A DNA stretch of 64,000 bases from Photobacterium kishitanii (GCF_003026355.1 NZ_PYON01000007.1:62001-126000), one strand, 5' to 3'. Shown: positions 19,021-28,707, numbered from the stretch's first letter. The notes: a model not told the origin generated them from the sequence alone. Program-made: numbers and translations.

Positions 19021-19055
19021 AAGCAGGTACTGATGAGGTCAGGCCTGCTTTTTTT
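19021..19055 (+). terminator. Rho-independent terminator of pspABC
   Basis: Stem AAGCAGG/CCTGCTT (19021-19027 and 19044-19050) followed by a T run, 64 nt after pspC. Confidence 0.85.
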
Positions 19056-19096
19056 ATGGTCAGTTGTAAGACTATATAGATGAATAGGAAAGCGTA

Positions 19097-20494
19097 ATGA
19101 ATCGAATTAGCAATGAAGTGAATAAATGGGTTAACCGTAGCCTTGATCGCCATGTGCGTCTTGCGGTAACAGGTTTATCACGTGCGGGAAAAACGGCCTT
19201 TATTACGTCACTGATTAATCAACTGTTACACGTCAGTACTAATCCTCGATTACCAATGTTTTCAGCGGTTAGAGAAGGTTATTTACTCGGTTCTAAAAGA
19301 GTACCGCAGTTGGATATGCATGTTCCCAAATTTGGATATGATGATGGGATGAATGCGTTGTTATCAACGCCACCAACATGGCCTCAGCCGACAAGTGATG
19401 TGAGCCAAACTCGATTGGCATTGCGCTTTAAACCACAAAAAGGGGCGCTAAAATTATTTCAAGATACCGCAACGTTGTATCTCGATATTATTGACTATCC
19501 TGGTGAGTGGTTATTAGATTTACCCTTGCTTGATCTGGATTTTATTAGTTGGTCTAAGCAACAGGCACAAGCATTAAAAGGTCAGCGATTAGCATTAGCA
19601 CAATCATGGTTGGCAATGGGGGAGCAATTTGATCCTTTTGCACCAGCTGATGAAGCTTTAATTGAAACGATAGCTGCGGCTTTTACTGATTATCTACACC
19701 AATGTAAAGCCGAAGGTGGTTTACATTGGGTGCAACCAGGGCGATTTGTATTACCGGGAGAATTAGCGGGAGCACCAGTATTACAATTTTTTCCGATGAT
19801 ATGGACTAATAAGTATACCGAACAACAATTAGCCGCCGCGGCTGATGACAGTAACTATGGCATGCTAAAGAAACGTTATAAGTATTATCAACAGCATGTT
19901 GTGAAGGCTTTTTATAATGATCATTTTTCCAAATTTGATCGCCAAATTGTATTGGTTGATTGCCTGCAACCGTTGAATGCTGGACATGAATCATTTAATG
20001 ATATGCGCCAAGCTTTAGATCAATTGATGCAAAGTTTTAAATATGGCCGTAGCTCTATGTTACGTCGATTATTTTCACCACGAATTGATAAAGTGCTATT
20101 TGCGGCCACAAAAGCCGATCATATTACACCAGAGCAACATCCTAATTTAGTCGGACTATTACAACAACTCGTTAATGAAGCATGGCAAACCGCGTCGTTT
20201 GAAGGAATTAGCATGGATTGTGTGAGCTTGGCATCGATTCAAGCTAGTGAGCCAGGGTTTGTGAATTATCAAGGCCAACAAGTCCCAGCATTGCGCGGCA
20301 TCGATATGGCTGGTAATGCACAAACCTTTTTTCCTGGTGAGGTTCCACGGCGGTTACCTAACCAAGAATTTTGGGATGAAAATGGATTTGATTTTATTAA
20401 TTTACGTCCATTGCCACAGCAGATGGATGAACCTTTACCGCATATTCGAATGGATAAAGCATTGGAATATTTATTGGGAGATAAATTGCAATGA
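19097..20494 (+). CDS. ycjX: YcjX family GTPase-like protein (DUF463)
   Basis: 465 aa. It is a DUF463 P-loop protein with Walker A GLSRAGKTAFI at about residues 26-36 and the DxxG-like segment LDIIDYPGEWLLDLP. The family is coregulated with Psp proteins and is regarded as a stress-linked nucleotidase/GTPase of unknown exact role. It sits directly downstream of the psp operon, but a terminator lies between, so a separate promoter or readthrough is needed. It overlaps ycjF by 4 bp (ATGA). Confidence 0.93.
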   Translation: MNRISNEVNKWVNRSLDRHVRLAVTGLSRAGKTAFITSLINQLLHVSTNPRLPMFSAVREGYLLGSKRVPQLDMHVPKFGYDDGMNALLSTPPTWPQPTSDVSQTRLALRFKPQKGALKLFQDTATLYLDIIDYPGEWLLDLPLLDLDFISWSKQQAQALKGQRLALAQSWLAMGEQFDPFAPADEALIETIAAAFTDYLHQCKAEGGLHWVQPGRFVLPGELAGAPVLQFFPMIWTNKYTEQQLAAAADDSNYGMLKKRYKYYQQHVVKAFYNDHFSKFDRQIVLVDCLQPLNAGHESFNDMRQALDQLMQSFKYGRSSMLRRLFSPRIDKVLFAATKADHITPEQHPNLVGLLQQLVNEAWQTASFEGISMDCVSLASIQASEPGFVNYQGQQVPALRGIDMAGNAQTFFPGEVPRRLPNQEFWDENGFDFINLRPLPQQMDEPLPHIRMDKALEYLLGDKLQ

Positions 20495-21525
20495 CAGAGC
20501 CATTAAAGGCCAAAATGGTGTTTGATGAGGCACAGCAGCCATTAAATCAACAGCAGCCTGATTTGACCGTAAAAATGAACTTTGAACAACAAAGTGAGTT
20601 TTTACCAGATACTGTTGAAATTGCTGAAATGGAAAGTGAGCAAACATTAGGGCAAATTTTAGCAGCTAAACCTAAACGTCGTTATCGTTGGTTTAAAGGA
20701 CTATTAGTGGCTGGTGCGGCTATGGTCGGATGGCAAACCGTGGATCATGTGACGACTGCTTATCAAACGGGCAATTGGTTATCACTGGGATGGAGTGCCA
20801 TTGTTGCGGGTATTGCAGTTGCAGGTATTGGTGCACTAGGACGTGAGTTTATTAATTTACGCCGTTTAAAACAACGCCAAACTGAACGCGAACAAGCGCA
20901 TGAATTATTAGCTGCTGACGGTATAGGATCTGGTAAGGCATTTTGTATTAAATTAGCTAAATTGAGCCAAATCCCAACGGATAATCATGGTTATGATCGT
21001 TGGTTACATGCCTTAGCTGCGACACATAATGATCGAGAGGTACTGGCACTTTACGATCAAATGGTCGTGAGTCAGCAAGATAAATTAGCACGCCAGTTGG
21101 TTGCTAAATATTCGAGTGAAGCTGCATTGATGGTGGCTTTGAGCCCATTAGCTGCCGCGGATATGTTGTTAGTCGCTTGGCGTAATTTCCGCCTTATTGA
21201 GCAAGTTTCTACAATCTATGGTATTGAACTTAGTTATTGGTCACGGATTAAATTAGTGAAATTAGTTCTCGCTAATATGGCATTTGCTGGTGCGTCTGAA
21301 GTGGTTGCTGATTTAGGAATGGACATGCTGTCAATGGATCTTGCTGGAAGAATGTCCACCCGAGTTGCGCAAGGGGTTGGTGTCGGTTTACTCACTGGTC
21401 GATTAGGCCTTAAAGCGATTAATCTTATGCGTCCATTACCTTGGATGGAAGGCGAGCAGCCGAAATTAAGTGAAATTCGACGTGATTTATTAAGCCAATT
21501 AGGGAATAAAAATAAACACGAATAG
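20491..21525 (+). CDS. ycjF: YcjF family inner-membrane protein
   Basis: 344 aa TIGR01620/DUF697-type protein. An acidic N-terminal region (about 1-60) is followed by two transmembrane helices around residues 70-115 (WFKGLLVAGAAMVGW and LGWSAIVAGIAVAGIGALG). A C-terminal cytoplasmic helical domain carries the conserved EQVSTIYGIELSYWSRIKLVKLVLANMAFAGASE. Function is unknown, but it is always paired with YcjX. A terminator follows. Confidence 0.92.
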   Translation: MTEPLKAKMVFDEAQQPLNQQQPDLTVKMNFEQQSEFLPDTVEIAEMESEQTLGQILAAKPKRRYRWFKGLLVAGAAMVGWQTVDHVTTAYQTGNWLSLGWSAIVAGIAVAGIGALGREFINLRRLKQRQTEREQAHELLAADGIGSGKAFCIKLAKLSQIPTDNHGYDRWLHALAATHNDREVLALYDQMVVSQQDKLARQLVAKYSSEAALMVALSPLAAADMLLVAWRNFRLIEQVSTIYGIELSYWSRIKLVKLVLANMAFAGASEVVADLGMDMLSMDLAGRMSTRVAQGVGVGLLTGRLGLKAINLMRPLPWMEGEQPKLSEIRRDLLSQLGNKNKHE

Positions 21526-21546
21526 TTGAGTCATTTTAGATAGCTA

Positions 21547-21574
21547 AAAAGAGAGCCTCGGTTCTCTTTTTTTT
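21547..21574 (+). terminator. Rho-independent terminator of ycjXF
   Basis: Stem AAAAGAGA/TCTCTTTT (21547-21554 and 21563-21570) with a T-rich tail. Confidence 0.85.
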
Positions 21575-21831
21575 ACTGAAAATTGCTATTTTTGTATTTA
21601 ATCGATGCAGATGCGATCTCGTGGCTTGACTCGTTAAAGGGTTAGTCGCACACTGATATCACTGTCAGGAATAGTTGACAGTATAGAGTTATAAACTTTT
21701 TTAATTATGTGGATTAAGCCTCTCAAAGTTAAAGCTTAACACTGTGATTATTAATCGTATTTTTAGAAATTATCCCGAATGGATAACTGTAATTAAATGC
21801 ACATAAGATGAATAATAAGAAGGTGTAAACC
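21575..21831 (+). promoter_or_regulatory. tyrR upstream region with ACTGTCA-N8-TGACAGT repeat
   Basis: The ycjF-tyrR gap is 306 bp. Besides the ycjXF terminator it contains a perfect 7-bp inverted repeat ACTGTCA/TGACAGT at 21661-21682, operator-like in size. No TYR box (TGTAAA-N6-TTTACA) was seen, and I see no RNA gene here. Confidence 0.4.
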
Positions 21832-23370
21832 ATGAGATTACAGGTCTTTTGCGAAGATAGAGTGGGGATGACCCGCGAATTATTGGATATTTTAACCAGT
21901 CAAGAAATTGATCTTCGTGGCATTGAAATTGATCGTATTGGTATCATCTATTTAAATTGCCCTGAAGTTGAATTTGAACAGTTTAGCCAATTAATGTCGC
22001 AGATTCGTCAGTTAGATGGTGTTACTGACGTACGTAAAATTCAGTTTATGCCAAGTGAGCGTGAACACACTGAATTATCTGCTTTATTACAGACCTTACC
22101 CGATCCTTTCTTTACTATTAATCTAAACGGTAAAGTAGATTTTGCTAATCAAGCAGCAGAACAATTAATAGGGCACCGTAGTGAGGATTTATTCAGTGAA
22201 AATATTCAAACTTTACTTGGATTTAATTTTACTCGGTGGCTAGATAAAAATCAGGCACAAAAGCACAGCGAAATTGTGGTTATTTCTGGGCTAGATTACC
22301 AAATGGATATCATGCCTGTTTTTGTGAGTGATGAAGCACCAGAGCCTGTGCTTGCAAGTGCTTTAATTTTATTAAAATCACTTTCTGAAGCTAAAATGCC
22401 TGTTGTTATGCGCACGATCAATGGTGACAGTGGGTTTGAACATTTGATTGGGCAGTCATCTCGGTTTAAGCATCTATTAGGTCAAGCAAAGAAGTTAGCA
22501 TTATTAGACGCTCCTTTGCTGATACAAGGTGAAACGGGAACTGGCAAAGAAATGTTAGCGCGTGCTTGTCATCAGCGTTCTGTGCATCGAGATAAACCAT
22601 TTTTGGTGGTTAACTGCATTTCAATGCCTGATAATGCAGCAGAAACTGAGTTATTTGGTTGTGTTGCGAGTGCTAATGAACCGGCTAAAAAAGGTATTTT
22701 TGAGCAAGCGGCTGGTGGCACTGTTTTTCTGTATGAAATTGGCGAAATGTCGAAACATCTACAGATTAAATTATTACGCTTTCTTCAAGATGGTACTTTT
22801 CGCCGAGTGGGTGAAGAAGCTGAAATAAAAGTATCTGTGCGAGTGATTTGCTCTACGCAGAAAAAATTACCAGAGTTAGTTGCTGATGGAGAGTTTCGAG
22901 AGGATCTTTATTATCGACTTAATGTGCTTGCTTTAGTCGTTCCGCCATTACGTGAGCGTGCCGCTGATATTGTGCCATTAGCTGAATTATTCTTAGCCCA
23001 ATTTGCACAAGAGTTACATCAGCCGAAACCGTCGCTTTCTGAAGAATTAGCATTAGCGCTTAAGCAATACGCATGGCCGGGTAATATTCGCCAATTACGC
23101 AACGTATTGTTTCGTGCTATGACTCAGGTGGAAGGCGTTGAAATGACCTCTGCGGATGTACAGTTACCTGAAAATGAATCGAGTACAGTGATTAGCGAAG
23201 AGACGTTAACTGGATCATTGGATGAGATTATGAAGCGTTATGAGTCTGGCATTTTATCTAATCTGTATCAGAGCTATCCATCAACCCGTAAATTAGCTAA
23301 ACGATTAGGAGTTTCTCATACTGCGGTGGCGAATAAATTGCGTGAATATGGGCTTAGCAAACGTAATTAA
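21832..23370 (+). CDS. tyrR: Aromatic amino acid regulator TyrR
   Basis: 512 aa (E. coli TyrR 513). An ACT domain (about 1-75; MRLQVFCEDRVGMTRELLDIL) and a PAS domain (about 80-190) lead into an AAA+ domain with Walker A GETGTGKEM. The GAFTGA loop is absent, as in all TyrR (ELFGCVASANEPAKKGIFEQ), because TyrR works with sigma-70. The C-terminal helix-turn-helix is STRKLAKRLGVSHTAVANKLREYGL. It represses or activates aromatic biosynthesis and transport genes in response to Tyr and Phe. Confidence 0.96.
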   Translation: MRLQVFCEDRVGMTRELLDILTSQEIDLRGIEIDRIGIIYLNCPEVEFEQFSQLMSQIRQLDGVTDVRKIQFMPSEREHTELSALLQTLPDPFFTINLNGKVDFANQAAEQLIGHRSEDLFSENIQTLLGFNFTRWLDKNQAQKHSEIVVISGLDYQMDIMPVFVSDEAPEPVLASALILLKSLSEAKMPVVMRTINGDSGFEHLIGQSSRFKHLLGQAKKLALLDAPLLIQGETGTGKEMLARACHQRSVHRDKPFLVVNCISMPDNAAETELFGCVASANEPAKKGIFEQAAGGTVFLYEIGEMSKHLQIKLLRFLQDGTFRRVGEEAEIKVSVRVICSTQKKLPELVADGEFREDLYYRLNVLALVVPPLRERAADIVPLAELFLAQFAQELHQPKPSLSEELALALKQYAWPGNIRQLRNVLFRAMTQVEGVEMTSADVQLPENESSTVISEETLTGSLDEIMKRYESGILSNLYQSYPSTRKLAKRLGVSHTAVANKLREYGLSKRN

Positions 23371-23386
23371 TCTCAGGTGTCATAAA

Positions 23387-23415
23387 GAAAGAGATAGCAA
23401 ATAGCTATCTCTTTC
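23387..23415. terminator. Bidirectional terminator between tyrR and ogt
   Basis: Perfect 12-bp stem GAAAGAGATAGC/GCTATCTCTTTC with a 5-nt loop between two convergent genes. Confidence 0.85.
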
Positions 23416-23446
23416 AATAATAAACAGCAATGCTGATTGATTAGAA

Positions 23447-23941
23447 TTAGTCGTTTTGATGTGCTTCAAGCAAGATGGTATCACCAGATTCTAACGCTAA
23501 TAATAGCGCAACGATATCTTCACCATAACGATAACCACATAATGAGTTATGACTATTTAATACTCGGTGACAAGGGATCACAATCGGAATTGGATTAACA
23601 TTTTTTGCCATACCGATTGCTTGGGTTGCTTTGGTATTTCCAATATTTGCGGCTATTTGCTCGTAGGTGACAGTTTCACCATAAGGAATATCTGCGATAG
23701 CATGCCAAATTTGCTGCTGGAAGATGGTGCCTTGAGGTGCGAGGGGGAAGGTGAATTTTTTCCGAGAGCCGGTGAGGTATTCTTTGAGTTGTTTAATGAA
23801 AGGGGCCATAAACTCAGGGTTATGTTGCCATATTTCATTCGGGCTATAGCTGGGACTTGTAATCGATAATTGTCGAAGACCTTGATGATCGGCCAGCAAC
23901 ATAATATTCCCCAGTTCTGTTTCAATACAATCGTAATACAT
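23447..23941 (-). CDS. ogt: Methylated-DNA--[protein]-cysteine S-methyltransferase
   Basis: 164 aa from the ATG giving MYYDCIETELGNIML; the upstream in-frame start adds residues outside the family. This suicide enzyme removes methyl groups from O6-methylguanine and O4-methylthymine. The active site is PIVIPCHRVL (Cys of PCHR), preceded by the helix-turn-helix-like IPYGETVTYEQIAANIGNTKATQAIGMAKNVNPI. It matches stand-alone Ogt rather than Ada. The usual GYxGG after the active site is GYRYGE here. Confidence 0.92.
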   Translation of the reverse strand: MYYDCIETELGNIMLLADHQGLRQLSITSPSYSPNEIWQHNPEFMAPFIKQLKEYLTGSRKKFTFPLAPQGTIFQQQIWHAIADIPYGETVTYEQIAANIGNTKATQAIGMAKNVNPIPIVIPCHRVLNSHNSLCGYRYGEDIVALLLALESGDTILLEAHQND

Positions 23942-24104
23942 CAATAACTCACTAAAGGCGTAATAATTAATAACATTGACTGACAAAGAGTAACAGACAA
24001 CCGCACGCTAATATATCGAATATTGAATGTGGCTTGTATTCATTATCATGTAAACTCACAAAATGTGCGTTATATCAATTAACATTGTCGTGTCGAGGTA
24101 GTAC

Positions 24105-24689
24105 TTGTTTCATTCAATTATACATCGCTCATCAACTATTGTACTTGACGATATAAAAGTTCGCTTGATTGAAGCGCAAGATGCGGAACAAATTACCGCA
24201 TATTATCAGCGTAATCGTCATTTTCTTGCGCCTTGGGAGCCATTACGGCATGAGGCTTTTTTTAGTTTAGCGGGTTGGCAACAGCGTCTAGAACAAATTG
24301 CGACTTTACATCGTCATGAAATGGCTTTTTATTTTGTTATTGAACACCGTGTAACCGGCGATATTATTGGAGTGATTAATTTTAGTAACTTAGTTAAGTC
24401 ACCGTTTTATGCTTGTCATGTCGGCTATTCTTTAGATCAATATCATCAGGGACAAGCGGTGATGCGGCGAGCATTAACTGCGGTGACTGAGTGGATATTT
24501 ATCGATAAACACTTTCATCGTATTATGGCGGCATATATGCCCCATAATAACAAAAGCGGCAGTGTGTTAACGGCTGTCGGTTTTGAGCAAGAAGGGTTAG
24601 CAAAAGATTATTTATTGATCAATGGCCAATGGCAAGATCATATCCTAACATCATTGGTTAATCCTAACTGGTCACTACCAATAAGTTAA
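24105..24689 (+). CDS. rimJ: Ribosomal-protein alanine N-acetyltransferase RimJ-like (TTG start)
   Basis: 194 aa GNAT-fold protein. The frame begins at TTG with GAGGT 6 nt upstream; no ATG gives a complete domain. Motif order fits RimJ: an N-terminal VRLIEAQDAEQITAYYQRNRHFLAPWEP, the central strand DIIGVINFSNL, the acetyl-CoA loop-helix VGYSLDQYHQGQAVMRRALTAVTEW, and the C-terminal RIMAAYMPHNNKSGSVLTAVGFEQEGLAKDYLLINGQWQDHIL. E. coli RimJ (194 aa) acetylates the N-terminus of S5. Close RimL-type paralogues exist (one at 62.1 kb), so substrate is inferred. Confidence 0.88.
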   Translation: MFHSIIHRSSTIVLDDIKVRLIEAQDAEQITAYYQRNRHFLAPWEPLRHEAFFSLAGWQQRLEQIATLHRHEMAFYFVIEHRVTGDIIGVINFSNLVKSPFYACHVGYSLDQYHQGQAVMRRALTAVTEWIFIDKHFHRIMAAYMPHNNKSGSVLTAVGFEQEGLAKDYLLINGQWQDHILTSLVNPNWSLPIS

Positions 24690-24702
24690 TATGCTTGCTG
24701 GA

Positions 24703-24737
24703 ATTACAAAGGCTGAGAGGGTCTTAGCCTTTGTAAT
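24703..24737. terminator. Long hairpin between convergent rimJ and pykA
   Basis: Perfect 12-bp stem ATTACAAAGGCT/AGCCTTTGTAAT with an 11-nt loop. There is no T tract on either strand, so it may be a processing or rho-linked 3' structure rather than a classical terminator. Confidence 0.5.
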
Positions 24738-24764
24738 AGGTAACTTTTGGGGTATTTATGCCAT

Positions 24765-26210
24765 TTAATCAACCATTAAAATACGCATATTGTTAGTTGA
24801 GCCAACGGTATCCATTTTATCACCTTGGGTAATAATGGTTAAATCTCCCGTCTGTACATAACCTGCACTTTTTAGAACATCAAGCGCATGTTTTGCGGCA
24901 TCTAATCCTGCGTCACTGTCACGATCAAAAAATACCGGTGTTACGCCACGAAATAAAGCAGTACGATTGAGGGTCGTTTTATTACGTGAAAGCGCAAAAA
25001 TAGGTAAACCAGATGATATTCGTGACATCAGGCGTGGTGTTCGGCCTGATTCTGTCATTACCACAATAGCTTTAATGCCAATCATATGGTTGGCGGCGTA
25101 CATGGTTGCCATTGCAATGGTTTCTTCAGGATTGGAAAATTTACGATCTAAGCGATGATTAGAGACATTTATACTTGGTTCTTTTTCCGCACCCAGACAA
25201 ACACTAGCCATAATAGTTACTGTTTCGACTGGAAAGTCACCCGCTGCTGTTTCAGCTGATAGCATTACCGCATCAGTACCATCTAAGACCGCATTAGCAA
25301 CGTCCATTACCTCTGCACGGGTTGGCATTGGGCTGGTGATCATTGATTCCATCATTTGAGTTGCTGTAATTACGGTTCGATCTAAGCTTCGTGCGCGGCG
25401 AATTAATTTTTTCTGAACACCAACTAGTTCAGGATCGCCAATTTCAACCCCTAAATCACCACGAGCAACCATTACTACATCAGAAGCTAGAATAATATCA
25501 TCCATTGCTTCGGTGGTTGCAACGGTTTCTGCCCGCTCTACTTTAGCGACTAATTGTGCTGTTAACCCTGCTTCTGTTGCAAGTCGACGTGCGTAGTGCA
25601 TGTCTTCGCCATTACGTGGAAAAGAAACCGCTAGATAATCAACGCCCATTGCCGCTGCTGTAATAATGTCAGCTTTATCTTTTTCTGTTAAGGCAGCAGC
25701 AGATAACCCACCACCTTTTTTATTGATGCCTTTATTATTTGATAATGGGCCAGCCACAGTGACGATAGTGTGTACTTTATTGCCTATTACTTCGGTAACT
25801 TGGAGTTGCACTCGACCATCATCAAGTAATAAAACATCACCTGTAATAACATCGTTAGGTAGTTCTTTATAGTCAAGTCCAACTGCATCTTGATGGCCTT
25901 CGCCTTTAGGTAAATCACTATCAAGAGTAAATTTATCGCCGATATTTAGTTGGATCTTACCGTCTTTGAAGGTAGATACGCGAATTTTAGGCCCTTGTAG
26001 ATCACCTAAAATTGCAACATGTTTACCCAAGCGAGTTGCAATCTCACGTACTTGTTGGGTACGAAGGATATGATCTTCAGGACTTCCATGTGAAAAGTTC
26101 ATACGAACAACATTAGCACCAGCGGCAATGATTTTTTCTAGATTATTGTCACGATCAGTTGCAGGGCCGAGGGTCGTAACAATTTTTGTACGTCTTAGTC
26201 GTTCAGACAT
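24765..26210 (-). CDS. pykA: Pyruvate kinase II
   Basis: 481 aa from the ATG with GGAGC upstream; the start [23 protein letters not shown] matches PykA of E. coli closely, not PykF. It converts PEP and ADP to pyruvate and ATP. Seen: RMNFSHG, the [14 protein letters not shown] strand, the substrate and metal loop [21 protein letters not shown], and the signature [20 protein letters not shown]. It sits next to hexR, the glycolysis regulator, as in E. coli, but zwf is absent from between or beside them in this window. Confidence 0.96.
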   Translation of the reverse strand: MSERLRRTKIVTTLGPATDRDNNLEKIIAAGANVVRMNFSHGSPEDHILRTQQVREIATRLGKHVAILGDLQGPKIRVSTFKDGKIQLNIGDKFTLDSDLPKGEGHQDAVGLDYKELPNDVITGDVLLLDDGRVQLQVTEVIGNKVHTIVTVAGPLSNNKGINKKGGGLSAAALTEKDKADIITAAAMGVDYLAVSFPRNGEDMHYARRLATEAGLTAQLVAKVERAETVATTEAMDDIILASDVVMVARGDLGVEIGDPELVGVQKKLIRRARSLDRTVITATQMMESMITSPMPTRAEVMDVANAVLDGTDAVMLSAETAAGDFPVETVTIMASVCLGAEKEPSINVSNHRLDRKFSNPEETIAMATMYAANHMIGIKAIVVMTESGRTPRLMSRISSGLPIFALSRNKTTLNRTALFRGVTPVFFDRDSDAGLDAAKHALDVLKSAGYVQTGDLTIITQGDKMDTVGSTNNMRILMVD

Positions 26211-26396
26211 TGTAAGCTCCATGTGAAATAAGCAGGTCGATTAACGAATATCAATCAAAGCATAACAGTATGATATTAGAGAATAAGACCTTAAGAATGA
26301 GTGCTACTCAGTAAGTTTGAAAGCAATAAGAGGGGATGAGTCTGAGTGCATCATTCGCTGTGATAGCGAAGCCGAAACTTCGCTTGGCGTCGAGAG

Positions 26397-27254
26397 TTAT
26401 AAAGAATAACCATCTTTAGAAAAGCGTGAATCTTTGAGTGAATCTTTTACGCGTTTTAAATTATCACGAAAACTTGATCCTCGGCGTAGAGTAAAGCCCG
26501 TTGCTAGTACATCAATAACCGTCATTTGCACCACTCGGCTCGCCATTGGCATATAGATATCTGTATCTTCAGGAACATCAAGGCAAATCGATAATGAACA
26601 TTCGCGCTCTAATGGTGAGTATTTAGCTGTAATACCGATGACTGTTGCACCATTTTCCCGCGCCATTTGTGCGATTTCAACCAAACTTTTGGTACGTCCC
26701 GTGTGTGAGATCACAACAACGACATCACCATCACTGCAATTGATAACACTCATACGTTGCATAACAATATCGTCAAAGCAAACAATAGGAATATTAAATC
26801 GAAAGAACTTATTTTGTGCATCATGTGCAACAGATGCTGAAGCGCCTAAACCAAAGAAGGATATTTTTTTCGCCTGGGTAAGTAAATCAACTGCACGGTT
26901 AATTTGCATGGGATCAATGCTGTTTTTCGCAACATCTAAACAAGCCATTGTTGATTCAAATATCTTAGCTGTATAGGCATCTGGTCCATCATTTTCTTCG
27001 ACATTACGATTTACATAAGGTGTACCGTTTGCCAGACTTTGTGCTAAATGTAATTTAAAGTCGGGAAAACCCTTGGTATCAAGTCGACGACAAAAACGGT
27101 TAACAGTCGGCTCACTCACATCGGCCATTTTTGCCAATGTTGCAATACTTGAGTGAATAGCTGTCTGTGGCGAGGCGATAATAACTTCCGCTACTTTACG
27201 TTCAGATTTGCTGAAGTGTTCTAAGTTATTTTGTATTTTTTCTATGGTATTCAT
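26397..27254 (-). CDS. hexR: HexR, RpiR-family regulator of central carbon metabolism
   Basis: 285 aa. An N-terminal RpiR helix-turn-helix (about 1-75; SSIATLAKMADVSEPTVNRFCRRLDTKGFPDFKLHLAQSLA) is followed by a SIS sugar-phosphate domain (about 120-255; KKISFFGLGASASVAHDAQNKFF and VVVVISHTGRTKSLVEIAQ). HexR binds 2-keto-3-deoxy-6-phosphogluconate and controls glycolytic and Entner-Doudoroff genes. It lies upstream of pykA on the same strand with a 186-bp gap. Confidence 0.95.
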   Translation of the reverse strand: MNTIEKIQNNLEHFSKSERKVAEVIIASPQTAIHSSIATLAKMADVSEPTVNRFCRRLDTKGFPDFKLHLAQSLANGTPYVNRNVEENDGPDAYTAKIFESTMACLDVAKNSIDPMQINRAVDLLTQAKKISFFGLGASASVAHDAQNKFFRFNIPIVCFDDIVMQRMSVINCSDGDVVVVISHTGRTKSLVEIAQMARENGATVIGITAKYSPLERECSLSICLDVPEDTDIYMPMASRVVQMTVIDVLATGFTLRRGSSFRDNLKRVKDSLKDSRFSKDGYSL

Positions 27255-27596
27255 AGGTATTTATGCACTTCGTTATTGAATTTCATTTGTAGCATTCTTG
27301 TCAACAAGTTGCCCATATAATGAAACTATACTACTTAACTCTTAACATATTCTAGTGATTCACGGCCTTTTTTAGGGGTTTTTGTTAGATTTTGATCGGG
27401 ATCGACTTTTTATTTTCAGAATTGAAACTTATAAAACAAAGAATGTTGCTATTTATTGTTTTATCTTTCTAAATCTGAGTATTTGTTTCTTAAATAAAGA
27501 CTTATTTTAAGCTATGAAATAAATCTTTATTTTATAATTTTCAAATGATTTATATATTTAATCAAGATTGATATAGATAAATGGAAAGGAATGTCG
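27255..27596. promoter_or_regulatory. hexR / yeeZ divergent regulatory region with candidate HexR box
   Basis: 342-bp AT-rich gap between divergent genes. On the minus strand AGTAGTATAGTTTCA (27321-27335) matches 12 of 15 positions of the recalled HexR consensus TGTARTWWWAYTACA, and a TTGACA -35-like hexamer lies at 27299-27304. Autoregulation of hexR is plausible but unproven. The yeeZ-proximal half is very T-rich and otherwise featureless. Confidence 0.35.
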
Positions 27597-28421
27597 ATGA
27601 AAGTCAGTATTTGTGGCTGCGGATGGCTCGGGTTACCGTTAGCATTATCACTAAAATCTCAAGCGATTGAGGTCTGGGGGTCAAAAACAACATTGGCTGG
27701 TGTAAATATATTACAACAGCAGGGGATTCATGGTTGTTTATTAACATTACCGCTGATGGAAAATATCAATACGCAAGTTGAGCAATTTTTAGCAACTGAT
27801 GTGTTGGTTATAGCAATCCCACCTGGTCGTAAGAATCTTAATTCACAAGCACATATTAAAAATGTGATGTCATTATCTGCTGCAGCACAGAAAGCGGGAT
27901 GTAAACGGGTTATTTTTATCAGTACGACTTCAGTGTATGACCCATTACAAGGTGAAGTGTTTGAAACAACGCCTGTCTGTCCAAGTTCGGCATCTGGACA
28001 GTTACATTATCAATTAGAACAGCAGTTACGTCAGCAGTGGCAGCATAATTTAACTGTATTACGACTCTCGGGTTTATTTGGACCATTACGGCATCCAGTA
28101 ACATTTTTATCTGGTCGTCAACAGCTTAGTGCAGGTAAACAACCGGTTAATCTCGTTCATTTAGATGATTGTATTCAAGTTATCTCCGCTATTATTCAGC
28201 AGGAAACGTCGATGTTGATTATGCATCTTGCAGCGAGTACTCATCCTAGTCGAGAGCAGTATTACACTGCAATGGCGCTTAAATCACAGTTACCACCACC
28301 TTATTTTAATGATGATAATGATGGGGTTAATGGTAAAAAAATAAATTCAAATCAAACGCTTAAATCACTTGGTGTGATTATGAAGCATGATGATTTATTA
28401 CGAGATGATCCACAAATATAG
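27597..28421 (+). CDS. yeeZ: YeeZ-like NAD(P)-binding epimerase/dehydratase
   Basis: 274 aa from the second ATG (AAGGA 7 nt upstream); the first ATG at 27591 is too close to that ribosome site. It is an extended short-chain dehydrogenase family member with the N-terminal nucleotide-binding strand VSICGCGWLGLPLALSL, a SxSVYD region (ISTTSVYDPLQG) and LRLSGLFGP. These place it in the YeeZ group of NAD-dependent epimerase-like proteins. The substrate is unknown. Confidence 0.82.
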   Translation: MKVSICGCGWLGLPLALSLKSQAIEVWGSKTTLAGVNILQQQGIHGCLLTLPLMENINTQVEQFLATDVLVIAIPPGRKNLNSQAHIKNVMSLSAAAQKAGCKRVIFISTTSVYDPLQGEVFETTPVCPSSASGQLHYQLEQQLRQQWQHNLTVLRLSGLFGPLRHPVTFLSGRQQLSAGKQPVNLVHLDDCIQVISAIIQQETSMLIMHLAASTHPSREQYYTAMALKSQLPPPYFNDDNDGVNGKKINSNQTLKSLGVIMKHDDLLRDDPQI

Positions 28422-28443
28422 TCATATTGATAAGCAAATAGGT

Positions 28444-28556
28444 AAAAAAAAGCGCTGAAATAACTATTTCAGCGCAAACAAAAAATACAATTAGGAGTTA
28501 AAGCAGTAGTAGTAGCAATTTAAATTACAGGTCTGTTTGACGGCCAGAAAAACAAA
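28444..28556 (-). ncRNA. Candidate small RNA 1 (minus strand)
   Basis: Ends in a strong terminator: 10-bp perfect stem (28452-28461 and 28466-28475) followed on the minus strand by eight T. Directly upstream is the conserved block at 28480-28510. A CTGACT-N16-TATAGG promoter-like pair on the minus strand (its -10 at 28564-28569) would start a transcript near 28556, about 113 nt long. The conserved block contains CUCCUAA, an anti-Shine-Dalgarno sequence. Existence is inferred; no expression data. Confidence 0.45.
28480..28510 (-). repeat. Direct repeat copy A (31 bp)
   Basis: Differs at one position from copy B at 28751-28781. The minus strand reads ACTACTGCTTTAA, then a variable base, then TCCTAATTGTA and a T tract, entering the terminator 4 nt later. 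Confidence 0.9.
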
Positions 28557-28707
28557 ATACCTACCTATAATTTTAATTCTTATAAAGTCAGACTGCGCCT
28601 GAATGAGAAAGTTCAGTTTAATGCAAAAAAAGAGGTATTTATTTTCGTTGATGGTTTTTATGCTGAGGTTAGGGAGATGAGCTTCACAATAGGTAAATTT
28701 TAGAGAT

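Noticed and set aside
19097..21525. ycjXF as part of the same transcript as pspABC
   Set aside because: A good terminator at 19021-19055 lies between; readthrough is possible but nothing in the sequence proves it.
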